Assembly: GCF_022410465.1 (NCBI RefSeq)
Contig: NZ_JAJSON010000009.1
Location: forward strand, 173,437-237,436
Length of the DNA stretch: 64,000 nt
Direction of reading: 5' to 3'
DNA from: Christiangramia crocea
GTDB lineage: Bacteria; Bacteroidota; Bacteroidia; Flavobacteriales; Flavobacteriaceae
Of the stretch, positions 44,606 through 54,647 are shown in pieces; positions within the stretch are counted from its first letter, which is position 1, and every line of letters starts with the position of its first letter. The translations under genes and the position numbers were made by a program. The notes beneath the pieces were generated by a model, which did no database searches, was not told where the DNA came from, and worked only from the letters and a program-made list of their open reading frames with translations.

Positions 44606-44636
44606 GACCTCACAGGTTTTTATAGCCTGTGAGGTT
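44606..44636. repeat. Palindromic intergenic repeat, copy 3 (best preserved)
   Basis: GACCTCACAGGTTTT and AGCCTGTGAGGTTT flank a few bases, giving an almost perfect hairpin 5 bases beyond the M61 stop codon on the minus strand. Copies 1 (1226-1257) and 2 (16613-16645) are more diverged. It could help end the M61 transcript. Confidence 0.65.
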
Positions 44637-44641
44637 TTAAA

Positions 44642-46414
44642 CTATTTAGCTTCAAGCCAGTTTTTTCTGTTTTTCAAAGCTTCTTGCGAGGCTTTTTCGT
44701 CTATACTGATTGAGAAGGAAGGATCGGCTTCCAGACTGACCTCTGTTTCCCTTTCATTTTCAAATCTTTTAAAAACTACCTTGACAATTCCGTTCTCGTT
44801 GTTTTCAAGAATAGATTTAAAACCCTCCAGTGTGGTCACCTTATTTCCATCTATACTAATGATGATATCTCCGGAGTCCAGCCCTGCCTTATAGGCCGGA
44901 CTTGATTTAAAAGTGTTTCTCACTATTTCCAGACCGTCTTCCGTAGCTCTTAAGGAAGCTCCGAAATAGACTTTTTCTTCTTCCTGTGCCAGTTTCATTC
45001 CTGTCGATTCGAATAATTTTTGATAATCAGGTCTTTTACTGTCGTAGATATGCTTGCTGAAAAATTCAGTTGCAAATTTTTCACCCGCATATTCCTTTAA
45101 TGTTTCTTCAATATCTTCTATTTGATAAGCAACCTCGGTTTTTCCGTATTTCAGCCACATGAGTTTCATGAAATCGTCAAGATTCAAACCCTGTTGTCTT
45201 AGTGCAAGATCAAGGGCGAGTCCAAGAACACTTCCGTAAGAATAATAAGAAACAAAGGTGTTTTCCCGGTTTACCGGATCAACCGAAGTGGCGGCATCAA
45301 CAAAAGGTGCCTGGTAGCTCATTTCAATGGGGTTGAAATACTGAAGAGCCGGAGAGTTCCATACATAATTGAAAGTTCCTGAAAGGCCTTTTATATAGTC
45401 CTCCGGGCTTATCACGTTTGCCCTGCAAAGCATTAGCCCGGTATAATAACTGGTAAAACCTTCTGCGAACCAGAGCGAGCCGGTCATGTTGGCTTCGGCA
45501 AAGTCAAACGGCTCCAGTTCATCAGGTCTTATTCGCTCCACGTTCCATGCATGAAAGAACTCATGAGCAACGGTACCTATGTTTCCTTTCATTCCCCCTT
45601 CTGCAAGGCTCTCTGTATCGGTTAGAATAGTGCTGTTGCGATGCTCCATTCCATCACCGGAAACATTTGGCATGTAACAGGCTAAAAAAGTATATTCATC
45701 ATAATCAAATTCAGGTAATTCACCGTAAACCGCCTTTTCCTGTTCCACAATACGCTTCACCTGCTCAAAATATTCAGAAAATTGTTCTTCCGTACCTTCA
45801 TGATGTAAAACAAATCTTATACTCTGGCCGTCAAGATCAAATTCTTTCACATTAAAATCACTGATTTCGGTAGGGCTATCCATGAAATAATATAGATCCG
45901 GAGCCGAATAAGTGGTGCCCGATTCTTCTTTGAGCTGCGTGGCGACTTTCCAGTTAAGGTCTTCCCTTACATCAAAATTTACTGTTACAGGTCTATGTTC
46001 AAATTCTTCAGCATACATGAAAGTAGCGGGGATATTGAGGTGGGCATGGGTTTCATCTATCTGGGAATAGGTTCCATCACCACGATTGGCAAAAAGTATA
46101 TATTCGATATTTATAGTCCCGTCGTGATCGCTGACTTTCCATGAATAAGGATCGGGTCTTTCAAATTTTAGAGGTTCTCCCTGGCTATTGGTTGCTTTAA
46201 AGCCGTAGACATTCTTGGCGAATTCGTGTAAGGCATAGCGTCCCGGCGAGGTGCGACTCATTCTAACAATTACTGAATTTGACTTTAATTCAGGAAAAGT
46301 GATGTTGACTTTCGCTTCGTGATGGTCTGCATTATCAAAAGAAATATGATACGTGTTGGTCTGGGCCGTAGCTAAAGCACTTATGAACAAGCCCAACAAA
46401 ACTAATGTTCGCAT
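44642..46414 (-). CDS. M61-family glycyl aminopeptidase-like protein with PDZ domain
   Basis: A 590-residue exported metallopeptidase of family M61. It has a signal peptide (MRTLVLLGLFISALATAQ), an N-terminal beta domain, the zinc motif HEFFH (His284, Glu285, His288) in VAHEFFHAWN, and a C-terminal PDZ domain (about 480-560: GLEIVRNTFKSSPAYKAGL, then SGDIIISIDG). Characterised family members release N-terminal glycine or act as broad aminopeptidases. It is a single gene; the palindromic repeat copy 3 follows it. Confidence 0.9.
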   Translation of the reverse strand: MRTLVLLGLFISALATAQTNTYHISFDNADHHEAKVNITFPELKSNSVIVRMSRTSPGRYALHEFAKNVYGFKATNSQGEPLKFERPDPYSWKVSDHDGTINIEYILFANRGDGTYSQIDETHAHLNIPATFMYAEEFEHRPVTVNFDVREDLNWKVATQLKEESGTTYSAPDLYYFMDSPTEISDFNVKEFDLDGQSIRFVLHHEGTEEQFSEYFEQVKRIVEQEKAVYGELPEFDYDEYTFLACYMPNVSGDGMEHRNSTILTDTESLAEGGMKGNIGTVAHEFFHAWNVERIRPDELEPFDFAEANMTGSLWFAEGFTSYYTGLMLCRANVISPEDYIKGLSGTFNYVWNSPALQYFNPIEMSYQAPFVDAATSVDPVNRENTFVSYYSYGSVLGLALDLALRQQGLNLDDFMKLMWLKYGKTEVAYQIEDIEETLKEYAGEKFATEFFSKHIYDSKRPDYQKLFESTGMKLAQEEEKVYFGASLRATEDGLEIVRNTFKSSPAYKAGLDSGDIIISIDGNKVTTLEGFKSILENNENGIVKVVFKRFENERETEVSLEADPSFSISIDEKASQEALKNRKNWLEAK

Positions 46415-46586
46415 AATTTATTTTTGAAATGAGCTCTAAAGTAAAAATATTGTGTGACATATGGCCCAGGCCAATTTTAGATTTAGGTATACTTTAATTA
46501 AGGTCTTTTGAGTACTTTCTTTTATCTCTCTACACTATTATTGGTAGTAAGTGTTTTTCTAATCAAGAATCTTCAATAATAACTAT

Positions 46587-46594
46587 TATATTTG
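46587..46594 (+). promoter_or_regulatory. -7 box for the Mrp antiporter operon
   Basis: TATATTTG, a full TAnnTTTG match, 23 bases before ATG 46618. It is the only consensus box seen in or before the seven-gene run. The rest of the 203-base divergent gap to the M61 gene is AT-rich; I see no box for M61. Confidence 0.6.
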
Positions 46595-46617
46595 CGGGAA
46601 ACAGATTTAAATTAAGT

Positions 46618-48939
46618 ATGCTTACCGCAATTCTTACAGGTTTTCTATTTTCTATTTTTCTCGTTTTCGCGGGGAAATTTTTTAAAGGTAAGCTGTCGAT
46701 CCTGTCTTCTTTAATTCCCTTAGGCCTTTTCATTTATTTTTTCCAATTCATAATACCTGTCTCGAATGGTGAGGTGATCATGCGGTCCTATGAATGGATC
46801 CCCTCTTTCGGGGTGGATCTTGGTTTTAAACTGGATGGGCTGTCCTTACTGTTTACGCTTTTGATCACCGGAATTGGATTTTTGGTGTTCTTCTACACTT
46901 CTTCGTATTTAAAGGGGCATGAATACCTGGATCGTTTTTATGGGTATCTGGCGTCCTTTATGGGCGCAATGCTGGGACTTGTTCTTTCTGATAACATGAT
47001 CACCTTATTCGTGTTCTGGGAACTAACCAGTATAAGTTCTTTCTTCCTTATTGGATTCAATAACAGGAGTGCAGCCTCAAGAAAATCGGCTATGACAGCC
47101 CTTGGTATTACGGGTATTGGTGGCTTGTTGCTTTTAGCTGGAGCGCTTCTGCTAAATAATATTACCGGGACTTACAGTATTTCGGAGATGCTCAGCATGA
47201 GTGAGGCTATTAGAGGGAACGAATATTATATTGCTGTCGTACTTCTGATATTTGGAGCAGCTTTTACCAAATCAGCCCAATTCCCGTTTCATTTCTGGTT
47301 GCCAGGAGCGATGAAGGCGCCTACACCGGTTTCAACCTATCTCCACTCTGCGACGATGGTGAAAGCGGGTGTTTATTTATTGATGAGGTTCACCCCTGTA
47401 CTGGGTGGTGAGAATTTTTGGAATACAAGTTTGATGATAATAGGTGGAATAACGATGCTTTATTCTGCTATTCATACTATTTTTAGAACCGATCTTAAAG
47501 GTATCCTGGCCTATTCTACCATATCAGCTCTGGGGATACTTGTTTTTTTAACAGGTTTGGGTACTCGGGAAGCATTTCTTGCCGCGGCAGTTTTTATAAT
47601 AGTTCATGCCCTATATAAAGCGACTTTATTCCTTGTTACGGGTATTATAGATCATCAGACCCATACCAGAAATGTGACAAAACTGGCAGGACTTAATAAA
47701 GTAATGTTGCCGGTAGGGATCGCCGGGATCCTGGCAGCTATTTCCAGTGCAGGGATACCGCCAACTATTGGATTCGTTGGGAAGGAGCTTACTTATGAAG
47801 CTTCGCTCCATTCTGAGACTTTGGTCATCCTGCTGATGATAGCAATTGTACTTACCAAAATATTCCTTTTATATGCCGGGTTTGTGGCCGGAATAAAACC
47901 TTTTACGGGTAAATTGCCAGAGGAGCATACAAATGTAAAAATGCCGGATTTTGTTCTGTGGACCCCACCTTTATTATTGGCCCTGCTTGGGCTTGTATTT
48001 GGTGTGGCACCTTTCATTATAGATTCTCCTATAATAAAACCGGTGGTAGAAGCCATGGGAGCTGATGCTAGCGAAGTCCATCTGGCCTTGTGGCATGGTT
48101 TTAATATGGTATTTATTTTAAGCCTTATTACCATAGGCGTTGGTATTGCGCTCTATTTTGTGGTAAAACCTTCAGAAAAACTTGAAACAGCTGTAGCCAG
48201 ATTTGAATCTATTTCACCGGAATCAATCCTTGAGAAATTCAACAGGATATTCGTAAGTATTTCAAATTTCTGGACAGATTTTTTTCAAAATGGTTATTTA
48301 AGGAACTACATTTCAATTATTATCCTGTTCCTTGTTGTTCTGATAGGTTATATAATGTTTGGAAACACCAGGTTTGTGATAGATTATCATTCATTATCCA
48401 GGATCACGGTATATGAGATCACTGCCACTCTTATTCTGATTGCAGGTATATTTTACACTGTATTTACCCAATCCAGACTTGCGGCAGTGGTGGCAATGGG
48501 AGTAGTTGGTCTGGCTATCTGTTTGATTTTTATATTCTATAGTGCTCCCGATCTCGCGATGACCCAGTTCTCTATAGATACTTTGACGGTCATCCTTTTT
48601 GTACTTGTACTATATAAACTGCCAAAATATCTGAAACTCTCAGATTATAAAACAAGGTTACGGGATGGTATCCTATCCTCAATTTTTGGTCTGCTTATCG
48701 CAACTCTGGCCTTACAGGTTATTGCGGAGCCGGTAAATAAGGATATAGGAAACTTTTATGCCCAGAATGCCTACCTTGAAGCCCATGGGAAGAATGTGGT
48801 GAATGTTATTCTCGTCGACTTCCGGGGAGCTGATACACTTATTGAGATATCGGTACTGTCCATTGCCGCAGTTGGAGTTTTCGGACTTATGAAGTTAAGG
48901 CTTAAAATGGCAGATAGAAAACGATACGAGGATAGATAG
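46618..48939 (+). CDS. mnhA: Mrp/Mnh Na+/H+ antiporter subunit A
   Basis: Largest subunit of the multi-subunit Na+(K+)/H+ antiporter, related to complex I NuoL. The 773-residue protein has many membrane helices, with the NuoL-like core (LVLSDNMITLFVFWELTSISSF; KSAQFPFHFWLPGAMKAPTPVS; LHSATMVKAGVYLLMRF) and a C-terminal extension (about 560-770) with SAPDLAMTQFSIDTLTVILF that is specific to MrpA. The key Glu in VFWEL and Lys in KSAQFPFH are kept. It is the first of seven genes transcribed together. Confidence 0.93.
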   Translation: MLTAILTGFLFSIFLVFAGKFFKGKLSILSSLIPLGLFIYFFQFIIPVSNGEVIMRSYEWIPSFGVDLGFKLDGLSLLFTLLITGIGFLVFFYTSSYLKGHEYLDRFYGYLASFMGAMLGLVLSDNMITLFVFWELTSISSFFLIGFNNRSAASRKSAMTALGITGIGGLLLLAGALLLNNITGTYSISEMLSMSEAIRGNEYYIAVVLLIFGAAFTKSAQFPFHFWLPGAMKAPTPVSTYLHSATMVKAGVYLLMRFTPVLGGENFWNTSLMIIGGITMLYSAIHTIFRTDLKGILAYSTISALGILVFLTGLGTREAFLAAAVFIIVHALYKATLFLVTGIIDHQTHTRNVTKLAGLNKVMLPVGIAGILAAISSAGIPPTIGFVGKELTYEASLHSETLVILLMIAIVLTKIFLLYAGFVAGIKPFTGKLPEEHTNVKMPDFVLWTPPLLLALLGLVFGVAPFIIDSPIIKPVVEAMGADASEVHLALWHGFNMVFILSLITIGVGIALYFVVKPSEKLETAVARFESISPESILEKFNRIFVSISNFWTDFFQNGYLRNYISIIILFLVVLIGYIMFGNTRFVIDYHSLSRITVYEITATLILIAGIFYTVFTQSRLAAVVAMGVVGLAICLIFIFYSAPDLAMTQFSIDTLTVILFVLVLYKLPKYLKLSDYKTRLRDGILSSIFGLLIATLALQVIAEPVNKDIGNFYAQNAYLEAHGKNVVNVILVDFRGADTLIEISVLSIAAVGVFGLMKLRLKMADRKRYEDR

Positions 48940-48950
48940 AAATAAGAATT

Positions 48951-49367
48951 ATGCGAACAACTATAATATTAAAAACAGCCTCCAATTACCTGTTACCGGT
49001 ACTATTGCTGTTTTCCATATTTATTCTGCTTCGCGGGCATTATTTGCCCGGTGGAGGTTTTGTTGGAGGCCTCATAGCTTCTATTGCCTTTATTCTGCAT
49101 TCTTTTGCTAACGGATTGAAAAAGACCAAGGATATCTTATTGATGCATCCTGGTTTTCTGATACCCTTTGGTCTTTCCATCTCTTTTTTAAGCGGACTTG
49201 CTCCTGTGGCGTTATTTGACCTGCCTTTTATGACAGGTCTCTGGTCTCATGATCCCGTGGCGATCCTTGGAAACATTGGCTCAGCCCTGTTTTTTGACAT
49301 TGGAGTGTATTTCGTGGTAGTGGGAGTGACCCTAACTATAATTTTTACAATCTCAGAGTCAGCCTGA
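48951..49367 (+). CDS. mnhB: Mrp/Mnh antiporter subunit B
   Basis: A 138-residue membrane protein with four helices. [22 protein letters not shown] is the characteristic MrpB motif. It follows subunit A by 11 bases and precedes subunit C by one base. It is required with the other subunits for Na+ or K+ export in exchange for protons, which supports pH and salt tolerance, in keeping with a marine organism. Confidence 0.92.
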   Translation: MRTTIILKTASNYLLPVLLLFSIFILLRGHYLPGGGFVGGLIASIAFILHSFANGLKKTKDILLMHPGFLIPFGLSISFLSGLAPVALFDLPFMTGLWSHDPVAILGNIGSALFFDIGVYFVVVGVTLTIIFTISESA

Positions 49368-49368
49368 T

Positions 49369-49722
49369 ATGGAGATACTTTTAGCAATAATGATCGGGGT
49401 TTTATATGCTGCTGGCATATATATGATGTTGCGGCGAAGTCTGGTAAAACTCATTATCGGGATAATACTGCTCGGTAATGGAGCAAATCTTCTTATATTT
49501 TTTCTGGGAAGAATCACCAAAGGAGCTCCACCAATCATTCCCGGAGACGCGAAGGTGTTCTCTGAGGCCTTTGCCGATCCTGTTCCGCAGGCCCTTATTT
49601 TAACGGCGATTGTAATAAGTTTTGGTCTTCAGTCTTTTGCCATTGTTCTGGTAAAAAGGGCCCATACAGTAGTGAGGACAGACGACCTTGATGAAATGAA
49701 CGCAACCGACGAAGATTCATGA
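49369..49722 (+). CDS. mnhC: Mrp/Mnh antiporter subunit C
   Basis: A 117-residue NuoK-like membrane protein with three helices. [20 protein letters not shown] and the later [20 protein letters not shown] (with the conserved Pro and Gln) are typical. Its end overlaps the start of subunit D by 4 bases. Function is as part of the Mrp complex, adjacent to subunits A and D. Confidence 0.93.
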   Translation: MEILLAIMIGVLYAAGIYMMLRRSLVKLIIGIILLGNGANLLIFFLGRITKGAPPIIPGDAKVFSEAFADPVPQALILTAIVISFGLQSFAIVLVKRAHTVVRTDDLDEMNATDEDS

Positions 49723-51233
49723 CACAACAAATTATTTTATATCCCCTTTTCCTTCAGATTGCCATAGGTGTAATCTTACTATTTGCCTGGTACAGGATAG
49801 GTTTTCAAAAGATATTTAGCATTTTTGGTAGCATCCTGAGTGTAGGACTTGCCGGATGGCTGTTCTATTATATCTGGACCTCTGGTACCCAAACAATACA
49901 GGCAGGAAACTGGGAAGCACCTTTTGGGATCACCTTTGTCGCCGATACACTCTCTGCAACCCTTGTTCTTTTAACTGCTATATCCGGACTCGCTGTCTCA
50001 GTTTTTTCGGCAGGATCTGTTTTAAGGGATAGGCTGAGATTCGGTTACTTCCCTATTTTTCATTTTTTATTGCTGGGGCTTAACGGGGCTTTTCTAACGG
50101 GGGATATCTTCAACCTTTATGTATGGTTTGAAATTATCATCATAAGTTCTTTTGTGCTGATCACGATTGGTGGAGAAAAAGCCCAGCTGGAAGGAGCTGT
50201 AAAATATTTTACGCTGAATATACTAGCCTCCATGATCTTCCTTACTGCAATAGCTGTACTCTACGGTTTGACGGGAAGCCTTAATATGGCCGATCTGGCC
50301 GGAAAGATTGCAGAGATAGAGAACAGAGGGCTGGTAGAAATAACAGGGATTTTATTCCTGATTGGCTTTGGAATAAAGGCGGGGGTATTTCCGTTATATT
50401 TCTGGTTACCTGCTTCTTACCATACGCCTCCTTTTGCCGTTTCGGCAATCTTTGGAGGGTTGCTTACTAAAGTGGGAGTATATGCACTTTTAAGGGTCTT
50501 TACCTTGATATTTGTCGGAGATCCATTCCTTGATAAGATTTTAATGGTTATAGCGATACTCACCCTTGTAAGTGGAGGAATAGGTGCGCTGGTGCAGAAT
50601 AATATTAGAAAGGTATTTTCTTATCTCATCATATGTCATATAGGATATATGATAGCAGGTCTTGGGATGTTTACTGAAGTTGCTATTGCGGGAGCGGTAT
50701 TCTATCTTATACATGATATAATCGTGAAGACAAATCTGTTTATGCTGAGTGGGGTAGTCTATCGATTAAAGGGTACTAACAGTATGAGGGATCTGGGAGG
50801 AATTTATGCAAAATGGCCAAGGATCAGTTTGCTTTTGTTTATTCCCTTGTTTTCCCTTGTAGGAATCCCGCCATTGTCAGGATTCTGGCCTAAGATAAAC
50901 CTGATCAAAGCCGGGTTTAGTGGTGGCTCGTATATAACCGTAGGAGCCATAATCTTTGCGAGTTTTATTACCTTGGTGATCATTGCAAAACTATGGGCTG
51001 AAGTGTTCTGGAAAGATGGAAAGGAATTGCCTTTTAGAAAGAATTTTGGCTATTTCAGTAAGATGAAAACCTATAAGAGATTGCAATTTCTGGCACCTGT
51101 TGCTCTGCTTAGTATTATATCTTTGTATATTGGTTTTGGTGCTGAGCATATCCAGGAGCTTTCTGCAAGAATTGCAGATGAACTCATGAATAATCAGGGC
51201 TATATAGATACCGTTTTAAATTTGAAGAAATAA
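49719..51233 (+). CDS. mnhD: Mrp/Mnh antiporter subunit D
   Basis: A 504-residue NuoM/N-like membrane protein, one of the two antiporter-like subunits of the Mrp complex. Visible are [20 protein letters not shown] (key Glu), [20 protein letters not shown] (key Lys) and [20 protein letters not shown]. It overlaps subunit C by 4 bases and is followed 6 bases later by subunit E. Confidence 0.93.
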   Translation: MTQQIILYPLFLQIAIGVILLFAWYRIGFQKIFSIFGSILSVGLAGWLFYYIWTSGTQTIQAGNWEAPFGITFVADTLSATLVLLTAISGLAVSVFSAGSVLRDRLRFGYFPIFHFLLLGLNGAFLTGDIFNLYVWFEIIIISSFVLITIGGEKAQLEGAVKYFTLNILASMIFLTAIAVLYGLTGSLNMADLAGKIAEIENRGLVEITGILFLIGFGIKAGVFPLYFWLPASYHTPPFAVSAIFGGLLTKVGVYALLRVFTLIFVGDPFLDKILMVIAILTLVSGGIGALVQNNIRKVFSYLIICHIGYMIAGLGMFTEVAIAGAVFYLIHDIIVKTNLFMLSGVVYRLKGTNSMRDLGGIYAKWPRISLLLFIPLFSLVGIPPLSGFWPKINLIKAGFSGGSYITVGAIIFASFITLVIIAKLWAEVFWKDGKELPFRKNFGYFSKMKTYKRLQFLAPVALLSIISLYIGFGAEHIQELSARIADELMNNQGYIDTVLNLKK

Positions 51234-51239
51234 GGGAAG

Positions 51240-51716
51240 ATGAAGAATAAATTTCTTTCAAACATATTATTAACCTTTGTCTGGGTGGCTCTAACAGGAG
51301 ATTTTTCATTTGAAAATTACCTGTTTGGATTCTTCCTGAACTTTCATATTCTCTGGCTTATTACGGTGGGACGGGGTCGCAGCAAGTATTTTCTTATTGT
51401 TCCCAAGACCATTTTGCTTTTATTGTTCTTCCTTTATGAATTGATTAAAGCGAATCTCGAAGTGGCCTATGAAGTGATCACACCCCGGCTCAACATGACT
51501 CCCGGGATTATTATGGTGCCTCTGGATGTAAAGTCTGATATCGCTATCACGGTACTGGCTAATATGATCTCCCTTACACCGGGAACTTTAAGTATAGATG
51601 TTTCCAATGATAAAAAGGTTCTTTTTGTTCATGCTATGTATATTAAGGACCGGGAGAAATTCATTAAAGGAATTAAAGATGGTTTTGAACGCAGAATTTT
51701 GGAGGTATTTTCATGA
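51240..51716 (+). CDS. mnhE: Mrp/Mnh antiporter subunit E
   Basis: A 158-residue subunit with a few N-terminal membrane helices (FLSNILLTFVWVALTGDFSF) and a cytoplasmic C-terminal domain containing LANMISLTPGTLSIDV, the signature of MrpE, which has no complex I counterpart. The stop codon overlaps the start of subunit F by 4 bases. Confidence 0.92.
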   Translation: MKNKFLSNILLTFVWVALTGDFSFENYLFGFFLNFHILWLITVGRGRSKYFLIVPKTILLLLFFLYELIKANLEVAYEVITPRLNMTPGIIMVPLDVKSDIAITVLANMISLTPGTLSIDVSNDKKVLFVHAMYIKDREKFIKGIKDGFERRILEVFS

Positions 51717-51985
51717 CGTTATTTGATTATTTATATTATGTAATTCTGCCGGTACTGGTGATTTCAGCAGTGCTCATTTTTTGGCGTTTTATCAAAGGCC
51801 CAAGCATTGCCGATAAAGTGATTTCGCTGGATCTTTTGATCACTACGGGGATAGGTATTATAGCCGTTTATAGTATCATCTATAATCATTCCACCCTGAT
51901 GGATGCAGCTCTTATCCTTGCTCTTATTGCATTTTTAAGTACCGTGGCACTTTCATATTACCTGGAAAAAAGGAGGAAGAAATGA
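51713..51985 (+). CDS. mnhF: Mrp/Mnh antiporter subunit F
   Basis: A 90-residue protein with three membrane helices. RFIKGPSIADKVISLDLLIT is the MrpF signature, followed by ALILALIAFLSTVALSYYLE. It overlaps both neighbours by 4 bases, so translation of E, F and G is probably coupled. Confidence 0.92.
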   Translation: MTLFDYLYYVILPVLVISAVLIFWRFIKGPSIADKVISLDLLITTGIGIIAVYSIIYNHSTLMDAALILALIAFLSTVALSYYLEKRRKK

Positions 51986-52401
51986 TGATAGATATAATAA
52001 TTGGAACTTTGGCAACATTTGGAGCCCTTTTCGTTCTTTTTGCGGCGATCGGGTTAATAAGGATGCCAGATACCTATCTAAGGATCTCAGTAACTACCAA
52101 GGCTGCCACATTAGGGGTGGGGCTTGTCTTAATGGCTACTACGGTATATTTCAGCAATGCCGATGTGACTTCACAGGCCTTCGTGATCATTTTGTTCATT
52201 TTCCTTACGGCACCGGTTAGTGCCCACCTGATTGGAAGGGCTTCTTATTTTATAGGGATCAAACTATGGGATAAATCGGTGATGGATGATCTTCGTGGAA
52301 AATATCAGAAGAACACACATGTTCTTAAGAGTATCGTAGATGATACTCCCGAAGATAATATTGATCATACCAAAAATGATGAAGAAGAGAATTTCGATTA
52401 A
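51982..52401 (+). CDS. mnhG: Mrp/Mnh antiporter subunit G
   Basis: A 139-residue protein with three membrane helices and an acidic cytoplasmic tail. FAAIGLIRMPDTYLRISVTT is the MrpG signature and the HLIGRASYFIG segment closes the membrane part. The tail (after about 105) is longer than in many homologs. It ends the operon. Its TAA overlaps the stop codon of the convergent MgtC gene (TTAA, 52398-52401). Confidence 0.92.
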   Translation: MMIDIIIGTLATFGALFVLFAAIGLIRMPDTYLRISVTTKAATLGVGLVLMATTVYFSNADVTSQAFVIILFIFLTAPVSAHLIGRASYFIGIKLWDKSVMDDLRGKYQKNTHVLKSIVDDTPEDNIDHTKNDEEENFD

Positions 52402-52838
52402 TCCAGATTTCTTTCCCTCTTCTTTTTCTTGATCATTTTATCCTCGATATATCCAAAAACAAGGTTTATGGTTAGGATTACTCCACTTACAATCGCAAGC
52501 TCTTTATAAAGTCCGTATCCTGCCAGGCATCCGGAAGCCGCGCTACACCATATTGTTGCTGCTGTGGTTAGCCCTTTGACCTGCTTTCCTTTTTGTAAGA
52601 TAGTACCGGCTCCTATAAACCCTATTCCTACCACCACCTGTCCTAATACACGAGTAATATCAACGTATTCATCTCCTTCAAAATTCAGGGACATCAAAAT
52701 GAAGATACTCGCTCCCAGTGCCACCAATGCATTGGTTTTTAGCCCAGCTTGTTTGCCCTGGGTTTCCCGTTCCAGGCCTATTATAAGTCCAGCTGAAGTG
52801 GCGAGCCCCACTCTAAGGGCAAATATAGTCCAGTCCAT
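52398..52838 (-). CDS. MgtC/SapB-family membrane protein
   Basis: A 146-residue membrane protein of the MgtC/SapB family. GLATSAGLIIGLERETQGKQ and VVVGIGFIGAGTILQKG are the family's conserved blocks; about four helices cover residues 5-130. In pathogens MgtC helps growth at low Mg2+ and inhibits ATP synthase; the role in free-living bacteria is unclear. It lacks the C-terminal ACT-like domain of full MgtC. It is divergent from bioF, with only 32 bases between their start codons. Its promoter must lie within or at the edge of bioF. Confidence 0.88.
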   Translation of the reverse strand: MDWTIFALRVGLATSAGLIIGLERETQGKQAGLKTNALVALGASIFILMSLNFEGDEYVDITRVLGQVVVGIGFIGAGTILQKGKQVKGLTTAATIWCSAASGCLAGYGLYKELAIVSGVILTINLVFGYIEDKMIKKKKRERNLD

Positions 52839-52858
52839 ATATAATCTTTACGATTGTT

Positions 52859-52866
52859 TATTTTTG
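52859..52866 (+). promoter_or_regulatory. -7 box directly before bioF
   Basis: TATTTTTG, a full TAnnTTTG match, four bases before ATG 52871, predicting a leaderless or nearly leaderless bioF transcript. It lies in the 32-base gap shared with the divergent MgtC gene. Confidence 0.58.
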
Positions 52867-52870
52867 TGAA

Positions 52871-54022
52871 ATGAAAAAGCTTCCACTAAATTTAGAGAAA
52901 AGACTTCAGAAAAGGAAAGATGAGAACTCTTTTCGGCAATTATCTTTCGGTATAACTGGAGTGGACTTCTTCTCTAATGACTATCTGGGGCTTTCTAAAT
53001 CAAAAAAGATTTATGAAAATACCGCGAGAATACTGGAGACTTCCAAACTTTTGAATGGTTCTACAGGTTCGCGATTGCTTTCCGGTAACCATCAGTTTTT
53101 CAACAGAACTGAAAATATGCTCGCCAGTTTTCATAATTCTCAGTCTGCTTTGATATTTAATTCGGGTTATGATGCGAATGTTGGATTCTTTTCAGCAGTT
53201 CCGCAAAAGAACGATGTGATCTTTTATGATGAGTTCTCACATGCTTCCATTCGGGACGGGTTAAAAATGAGTCTTGCCAGGAATTATAAATTTCAGCATA
53301 ATGATCTCGAGGATCTAAAAAACAGAATTGAGAGACTTTCAATGGATGAGAACTCTGAGATCTATGTGGTGACCGAATCTGTTTTCTCTATGGATGGAGA
53401 TTCGCCAGACCTGAAAGCATTGGTTGAAATAGCCGGGGAATTCAATTTTAATCTGATTATCGATGAAGCTCATGCTACCGGGGTTGTTGGAAAAAAAGGA
53501 GAAGGTATGGTGCAACAGCTGGGCCTGGAAAGTGGGATCTTTGCCCGGATACATACTTTTGGAAAGGCAATGGGTTGTCACGGTGCTGCAATTCTGGGAA
53601 GCGGGCAACTGATGGATTATCTCGTGAATTTTTCTAGAAGTTTTATCTATACTACTGCTTTATCGCCGCATTCTATAGCTTCCATATTCTCGGCTTATCG
53701 GTTTTTGGAAAGTGATCGCTCTTTCCTGAATGAACTTCGGGGGAATATCAGCCATTTTAGATCTGAAATCATTAAAAATGGCCTTCAGGATCTATTTATT
53801 GAAAGTCAGTCAGCGATCCAAAGCTGTATCGTTAGCGGAAATTCTGAAGTGAAAAAGATAGCTGCTCAGTTATATGAAAGAGGTTTTAATGTTAAACCAA
53901 TATTATCACCTACGGTGCCTGAAGGAAAGGAAAGATTGAGATTTTGTATCCATAGTTATAATTCCCCGGCTGAAATTTCGGAGGTCTTGAAACTACTGGC
54001 TAATTTTGTGACAAAATCCTGA
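52871..54022 (+). CDS. bioF: 8-amino-7-oxononanoate synthase
   Basis: PLP enzyme that condenses pimeloyl-ACP (or CoA) with alanine, the first step of ring assembly in biotin synthesis. The 383-residue sequence has FFSNDYLGLS, NGSTGSRLLSGNH, DEFSHASIRDG, IIDEAHATGVVG and the PLP lysine Lys232 in HTFGKAMGCHGA. Glycine C-acetyltransferase is the close alternative, but the adjacent bioD and bioA settle the call. bioD starts one base after the stop codon. Confidence 0.94.
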   Translation: MKKLPLNLEKRLQKRKDENSFRQLSFGITGVDFFSNDYLGLSKSKKIYENTARILETSKLLNGSTGSRLLSGNHQFFNRTENMLASFHNSQSALIFNSGYDANVGFFSAVPQKNDVIFYDEFSHASIRDGLKMSLARNYKFQHNDLEDLKNRIERLSMDENSEIYVVTESVFSMDGDSPDLKALVEIAGEFNFNLIIDEAHATGVVGKKGEGMVQQLGLESGIFARIHTFGKAMGCHGAAILGSGQLMDYLVNFSRSFIYTTALSPHSIASIFSAYRFLESDRSFLNELRGNISHFRSEIIKNGLQDLFIESQSAIQSCIVSGNSEVKKIAAQLYERGFNVKPILSPTVPEGKERLRFCIHSYNSPAEISEVLKLLANFVTKS

Positions 54023-54023
54023 T

Positions 54024-54647
54024 ATGGCCAGAAAATACTTTATTACGGGAATTGGAACCGAAGTAGGTAAAACAGTAGTGGCGGCAATTGTAACCCAAGC
54101 CTTAAAAGCAGATTACTGGAAACCTGTGCAGGCCGGGGATCTGGATAATTCAGATACTCATAAGCTTCGCCGGCTGGTGAAGAACGAAGAGACCGTTTTT
54201 CATGATAATTCTTATGCGCTTAATACTCCTATGAGTCCACATGCCGCTGCGAAGATCGATGGAGTGAAAATTAAGGTCAGCAATATCAAACCACCTAATA
54301 TCGAAAAGGATCTGGTAATTGAAGGAGCAGGAGGGTTACTGGTTCCGCTTAACGATAAAGAGACCATTCTTGATCTCATTTCCCAGGATTATATAGTCAT
54401 TCTGGTTTCAAGGCACTATTTGGGAAGTATCAATCATACTTTATTAAGTATTGAGGCGCTTAAGAAACGCGGAATTGAGAAAATTGGGATCATTTTTAGT
54501 GGGAATGAAAATCCCTCTACCGAGGATATAATCAGGAAAATGTCAAATGTTGAGATAATAGGGCGGATAGAGGAAGAACCATATTTTGATGAAATGGTAG
54601 TGAATGAATACGCTGAAAAATTCAGAAAGAAATTATGCGAGATATAA
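54024..54647 (+). CDS. bioD: Dethiobiotin synthetase
   Basis: ATP-dependent enzyme that inserts CO2 into diaminopelargonate to form the ureido ring of dethiobiotin. The 207-residue chain begins with the P-loop GIGTEVGKT (residues 9-17), has the substrate region YWKPVQAGDLDNSDT and the EGAGGLLVPLN block. It overlaps bioA by 13 bases, so the two are translationally coupled. Confidence 0.95.
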   Translation: MARKYFITGIGTEVGKTVVAAIVTQALKADYWKPVQAGDLDNSDTHKLRRLVKNEETVFHDNSYALNTPMSPHAAAKIDGVKIKVSNIKPPNIEKDLVIEGAGGLLVPLNDKETILDLISQDYIVILVSRHYLGSINHTLLSIEALKKRGIEKIGIIFSGNENPSTEDIIRKMSNVEIIGRIEEEPYFDEMVVNEYAEKFRKKLCEI

